Assembly (NCBI GenBank): GCA_003978875.1
Contig: QNXQ01000107.1
Span: 1 to 8,461, forward strand
Origin: Aquifex sp.
Lineage (GTDB): Bacteria; Aquificota; Aquificia; Aquificales; Aquificaceae
Length of the DNA stretch: 8,461 nucleotides
Direction: 5' to 3'
Within the stretch, counting starts at the first letter, position 1. Every line of letters starts with the position of its first letter. The position numbers and the translations under genes were made by a program. The notes under the pieces are model-generated. The model made no database searches and was not told where the DNA came from. It was given only the letters and a program-made list of their open reading frames with translations. Shown piece after piece: positions 6,155 to 8,461 of the stretch.

Positions 6155-7020
6155 GGGATTACACCTTTCACGTCTCCGAAACCGAGGTCAAGGGAAGTTC
6201 CCTGAGAAAGTTCGTAAGAACATACAGCGTTTGCAAATTCCTTTTCCTCCGCTATCACTATTTTCTTGTCCGTTTTGAACATTTCGGGAGACAGGTAGTG
6301 GGATATACCCCCGAGTATCAAAAGACTTTCAAATCCCTGTCCCGATTGATCAAGTTCCCTTTTCAGTCTTTCAAACATTACCTTTATGAAGGTTTTTATT
6401 GCCTTTTCCTTTTCCTTCTGAACAGATACTTCCTTCATGCTCGTGCTTATCTTTCCGCTTATGAAAGCTTCCTTTAGCACCTGAGGGTTTGCGGTGATTT
6501 CGGGATACTTCTTCTTCAGTTCTTCCCTGAATATGTCAACGAGCATTACCTTTATACCGAGTTCGTCGTAAAAGCTTCTCTTCCACAACACCCTTTCTTC
6601 GTTCGCTATCGCGGTGTTAAGGGTTTTAAATCCTCCGTCTATCACGAGCACCTTTTCTTCCGGCTTGAACACTCCTCTTTTGACGTATGCTTTCAGAACC
6701 ACGTATCCTTGAGGAAACACTTCTATTTCCTTTTCCTTTGCATATTTCAGCAGTTTCTTTCCTGCTTTTACTTCCGAAAGCTGGTCGTAAAGTTCCAAAG
6801 GAGTTGTTATCGCCTTTACCTTCGTGCCGAACCTTTCTTCAAAGTCTTCTACAAAGGTCGGATACATTTCCACGAGTTCTTCTACGTTTGACAACCACTC
6901 CACGAGGGAAGGTTTTTCAAGAGCTTTTTCTCCTATAACTATCTTTCCCTTGGGAGACTTCAGTCCTTTTTCGCTTCCAAGAGCTATCCTGTAGGCGGAA
7001 GGATACTTTACCTTTCTCAT
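6151..7020 (-). CDS. Actin-like ParM-family ATPase, apparently circularly permuted
   Basis: This 289-residue actin-fold protein is the presumed filament-forming motor that pushes plasmid copies apart. Phosphate-2 is V-L-V-I-D-G-G-F-K-T at 124-133 (Asp128). The adenosine loop is L-L-I-L-G-G at 233-238. An F-A-N-A segment at 262-265 corresponds to the C-terminal F-A-N motif of ParM-like proteins. Phosphate-1 is absent from the N-terminus and appears at the very end as L-D-L-G-F-G-D-V-K (277-285), four residues before the stop. The N-terminus opens with K-Y-P-S (5-8), matching the F-P-S that normally follows phosphate-1 by about ten residues in archaeal and plasmid actin-like proteins such as Ta0583. 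The order is therefore rotated with no visible loss. The ATG follows the RHH gene stop by 10 bases without a Shine-Dalgarno. It is shorter than R1 ParM (about 320 residues) but close to minimal family members. Confidence 0.85.
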   Translation of the reverse strand: MRKVKYPSAYRIALGSEKGLKSPKGKIVIGEKALEKPSLVEWLSNVEELVEMYPTFVEDFEERFGTKVKAITTPLELYDQLSEVKAGKKLLKYAKEKEIEVFPQGYVVLKAYVKRGVFKPEEKVLVIDGGFKTLNTAIANEERVLWKRSFYDELGIKVMLVDIFREELKKKYPEITANPQVLKEAFISGKISTSMKEVSVQKEKEKAIKTFIKVMFERLKRELDQSGQGFESLLILGGISHYLSPEMFKTDKKIVIAEEKEFANAVCSYELSQGTSLDLGFGDVKGVIP

Positions 7021-7030
7021 ACGAATAATT

Positions 7031-7363
7031 TTAGATGGTTATCTTGTCTTCTTCCGCTTCCTCTTCTTCCTCTCCGAAAACCTCTTCGTAGTATTTGATT
7101 ATCGCATAAGAAACCATTAAGCCTTTCATTCCCCTCGGAATTTTATCCAGTTTATTCATTAGGTTTTCATCTATGGATATTGCTGTTGATTTTTTCATTT
7201 TTCCTGCGAGCTTCATAAGTTGCCACTTAACTTCCTCAAATTTGTTCACGTATTTATCCAGAGCTTCGTCTAAAAATTTCTTCCGATACCCGTAAGGTAT
7301 CTTTTTCCAAATTTCTATCGCCTTTCCGTGTAAGATGATGTTTGTTCTTCTCACCTTTCCCAT
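7031..7363 (-). CDS. Tandem ribbon-helix-helix DNA-binding protein, ParR-like adaptor
   Basis: This 110-residue protein contains two copies of one RHH unit. Residues 7-38 and 60-91 align without a gap at an offset of 53: a T-x-I-x-L/I strand, then an identical K-I-P, then x-G-x-R/K (21-27 and 74-80), then a second helix sharing A, K and Y at equivalent sites. RHH proteins normally need two chains to form one DNA-reading sheet, so one chain here could form that unit alone. The C-terminus is a run of Glu followed by D-K-I-T-I (97-110). In R1 ParR the C-terminal tail contacts ParM filaments, so this tail is a candidate contact. The gene lies directly downstream of eleven-bp iterons and a consensus promoter, and 10 bases upstream of the actin-like gene, which fits the centromere-binding role. 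No Shine-Dalgarno is visible. It probably represses its own promoter. Confidence 0.83.
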   Translation of the reverse strand: MGKVRRTNIILHGKAIEIWKKIPYGYRKKFLDEALDKYVNKFEEVKWQLMKLAGKMKKSTAISIDENLMNKLDKIPRGMKGLMVSYAIIKYYEEVFGEEEEEAEEDKITI

Positions 7364-7392
7364 AAGTTTGAATTTTAACAGAAAAGCACAAA

Positions 7393-7421
7393 ATTATACA
7401 ATGTTTAATAATCATGTGCAA
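7393..7421 (-). promoter_or_regulatory. Sigma-70-type promoter of the partition operon
   Basis: On the minus strand TTGCAC (7421-7416) and TATAAT (7398-7393) are separated by exactly 17 bases. Transcription would start near 7386, about 22 bases before the ATG at 7363. The promoter sits 24 bases or more downstream of the iteron block, so adaptor binding there could repress it, as in R1 parMRC. A second TATAAT (7426-7421) overlaps the -35 box but lacks its own good -35. Confidence 0.65.
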
Positions 7422-7455
7422 TTATACGCAAAGTTATATTTCTATATCGTTTTTA

Positions 7456-7566
7456 ATCGCTTCCAAGACGCTTTTTGGTTGCTTCCAAATCGCTTCCATA
7501 TCGCTTCCAAATCGCCGACATAATCGCTTTAAAATCGCTTCCAAATTGCCATAAAATCGCCGACAA
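7456..7566. repeat. Ten 11-bp direct repeats, candidate parC centromere
   Basis: Ten tandem units with plus-strand consensus ATCGCTTCCAA start at 7456, 7467, 7478, 7489, 7500, 7511, 7523, 7534, 7545 and 7556. All steps are 11 bp except one 12-bp step after the sixth unit. Units at 7456, 7500 and 7534 match the consensus fully and 7489 differs at one base. Units 7511 and 7556 share a variant second half (CCGACAT/A). Degenerate flanking copies may lie at 7446 and 7567. Eleven-bp spacing places every unit on nearly the same face of the helix. R1 parC also has ten 11-bp repeats (two sets of five). The position just upstream of the adaptor gene supports a centromere and autoregulatory operator. 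Confidence 0.8.
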
Positions 7567-7592
7567 GCGTTCACGAAACCCTTGATTTCCAA

Positions 7593-7848
7593 AGTCTTGA
7601 TAAAATCCTCCTATTTTGGAAAATGTTCACAATATATTATATACAAAGTCTGACATAAATCATATTGCGAACAAAGTATCAACAAATAGCAACACAATAT
7701 ACCCCAAAAGCAATACAAAATCACAAACATACTCTAAAGGCAATTTTCACGAAAGAAAATTTTTGTTCATGTCTTTGTCAATGCCTCTGTCTTTGTTTTT
7801 TTTGTTTACGTTCCTGTCTATGCTCTCATTTCCGTTTGAATGTGTTTC
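7593..7848. other. AT-rich, strand-asymmetric non-coding region
   Basis: No gene is supported here. From about 7676 to 7740 the plus strand is A/C-rich with few G. From about 7764 to 7848 it is T/C-rich with few purines and includes a TGTCTTTG direct repeat and a run of eight or more T. A weak AT-only hairpin AATTTTC (7742-7748) / GAAAATT (7755-7761) runs into T residues. CACAATATA occurs at 7628-7636 and 7693-7701. AT-richness next to iterons would suit an unwinding element or origin, but no Rep-type gene was recognised. No strong terminator follows the rightmost gene. Confidence 0.4.
7624..7673. repeat. 12-bp inverted repeat, possible operator
   Basis: TGTTCACAATAT (7624-7635) and ATATTGCGAACA (7662-7673) are inverted copies with one mismatch, 26 bases apart. 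A minus-strand TATAAT lies between them at 7641-7636, with an AGGAGG at 7612-7607 downstream in the same direction. Two inverted sites bracketing a possible promoter suggest a repressor operator. No good -35 box was found. Confidence 0.4.
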
Positions 7849-8460
7849 CTAACTGAAGGGAATTTCGTCATCATCATCAATTTGAACATCCAAATGTTTA
7901 TCCCAATCTTCATATTCAAATTCTTCTTCAACCTTACCCGACATTACTTCATCCATAGCCTTTCGGAAATCTTCAAGAAGGTTTTTCCTTTCCAAAAACT
8001 CGAGTTTTCCTTCCTCAGATAGTTTCATGTATTCGTTTACTTCCTCCTGTGAAAGTCCGAGTTTCAACAGCGCTTCCCTCTCCAGATTTTCCGGATCGGG
8101 CTCTATGGGAAGTATCAGCTTCACTGATAGGTCCACAAGTCCTATCTTACGTAGAACTCTAAGAAGGGGTCTTGCGTATCTTCCCCATCCCGCAAGGTTT
8201 AGGGTTCTTACTTCGTTGGTCAGGAGATAGCGGATTAGCTTCATCAGCTTCCTGCCGTCCAGCCCTCCCTCATCTTTCCTCGGATCCGCCACATGTATTC
8301 CTTCCTCCTCCTCCAGCAATCTCTTAGCTTTCCTGAAGGTAACCCAGGTCTCAACGTAAATTTCCCTCGCTTTTATCAACCTCTGTATTCTTTTTGCCTT
8401 CTCTTGTTCCTTCCGATCAGATAAATCTTCCGAAATCAGTTTCAACTCTCTTTTGCTACC
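7849..8460 (-). CDS. Protein with SSB-like acidic C-terminal tail, 5' end probably outside the window
   Basis: The frame is open from the right edge. The only visible start is TTG at 8445 (198 residues from there), preceded by AGGT about 12 bases upstream, so the true start may lie outside the window. The protein is highly charged and mostly helical, with a central segment around 63-113 that looks globular (aromatic L-A-G-W-G-R-Y at 84-90). Residues 172-192 are very acidic, and it ends D-D-D-D-E-I-P-F-S (190-198). That strongly resembles the D-D-D-I-P-F tip with which single-stranded DNA-binding protein recruits partners, apart from one extra Ser. No OB-fold is recognisable. The first half uses more CTG, CGC and GGC codons than the neighbouring partition genes. 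A DNA replication or repair role is possible but unproven; I do not recognise the family. Confidence 0.65.
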   Translation of the reverse strand, partial: GSKRELKLISEDLSDRKEQEKAKRIQRLIKAREIYVETWVTFRKAKRLLEEEEGIHVADPRKDEGGLDGRKLMKLIRYLLTNEVRTLNLAGWGRYARPLLRVLRKIGLVDLSVKLILPIEPDPENLEREALLKLGLSQEEVNEYMKLSEEGKLEFLERKNLLEDFRKAMDEVMSGKVEEEFEYEDWDKHLDVQIDDDDEIPFS

Positions 8461-8461
8461 T

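Noticed and set aside
5868..6477. Plus-strand open frames opposite the basic-protein and actin-like genes
   Set aside because: Phe/Ser/Leu-rich translations are typical of the reverse of Lys/Glu-rich genes; no start signals.
7456..7566. CRISPR array
   Set aside because: Units are 11 bp and contiguous with no spacers.
7434..7592. 52-codon minus-strand frame (TTG start) across the iterons as an annotated gene
   Set aside because: Ribosome site spacing is too long, CGA/CGG codons are unlike neighbours, and 11-bp DNA repeats explain the sequence; kept only as a finding.
7742..7761. AATTTTC/GAAAATT hairpin followed by T residues as an intrinsic terminator
   Set aside because: The stem is almost entirely A/T pairs and would be unstable, especially at high temperature.

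Overview
The window looks like a piece of accessory DNA, most likely a plasmid or other self-transmissible element, from a thermophilic bacterium. The organism call rests on protein and codon character: Lys/Glu-rich proteins with little Gln, Arg almost always AGA or AGG, and many ATA and GGA codons. These fit Aquificota-like thermophiles, but no gene here proves the phylum. Strong AGGAGGT-type ribosome sites, a lipoprotein signal and a consensus sigma-70 promoter show it is bacterial. No rRNA, tRNA, CRISPR array, transposase or integrase was seen.

Layout. Positions 1-238 hold no convincing gene. Positions 239-1029 (minus) encode two small exported proteins of unknown function. A short divergent spacer (1030-1081) separates them from a plus-strand run at 1082-5587. 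That run encodes a lipoprotein with Cys-bridged repeats, a VirD4/TraD-type coupling ATPase and an HD-domain protein that may be a divergent MOBH-type relaxase. The ATPase and HD genes overlap by 23 bases and look like the DNA-processing end of a conjugation system.

Positions 5579-7566 (minus) form a complete-looking type II (actin-type) partition locus. In transcription order it has ten 11-bp iterons (candidate centromere), a consensus promoter, a protein with two ribbon-helix-helix domains in one chain (ParR role), an actin-like ATPase (ParM role) and a basic protein coupled by GTGA. The two blocks meet tail to tail and overlap by 9 bases. Positions 7593-7848 are AT-rich, strand-asymmetric and non-coding. 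A last minus-strand gene with an SSB-like acidic tail runs to the right edge.

The main discovery candidate is the actin-like protein. Its phosphate-1 motif, which opens every ordinary actin-family protein, is missing from the N-terminus and sits at the extreme C-terminus. The N-terminus begins exactly where the sequence following phosphate-1 would normally begin. This is what a natural circular permutation of the actin fold would look like. Together with a single-chain double RHH adaptor and a third gene, it suggests an unusual segregation machine.
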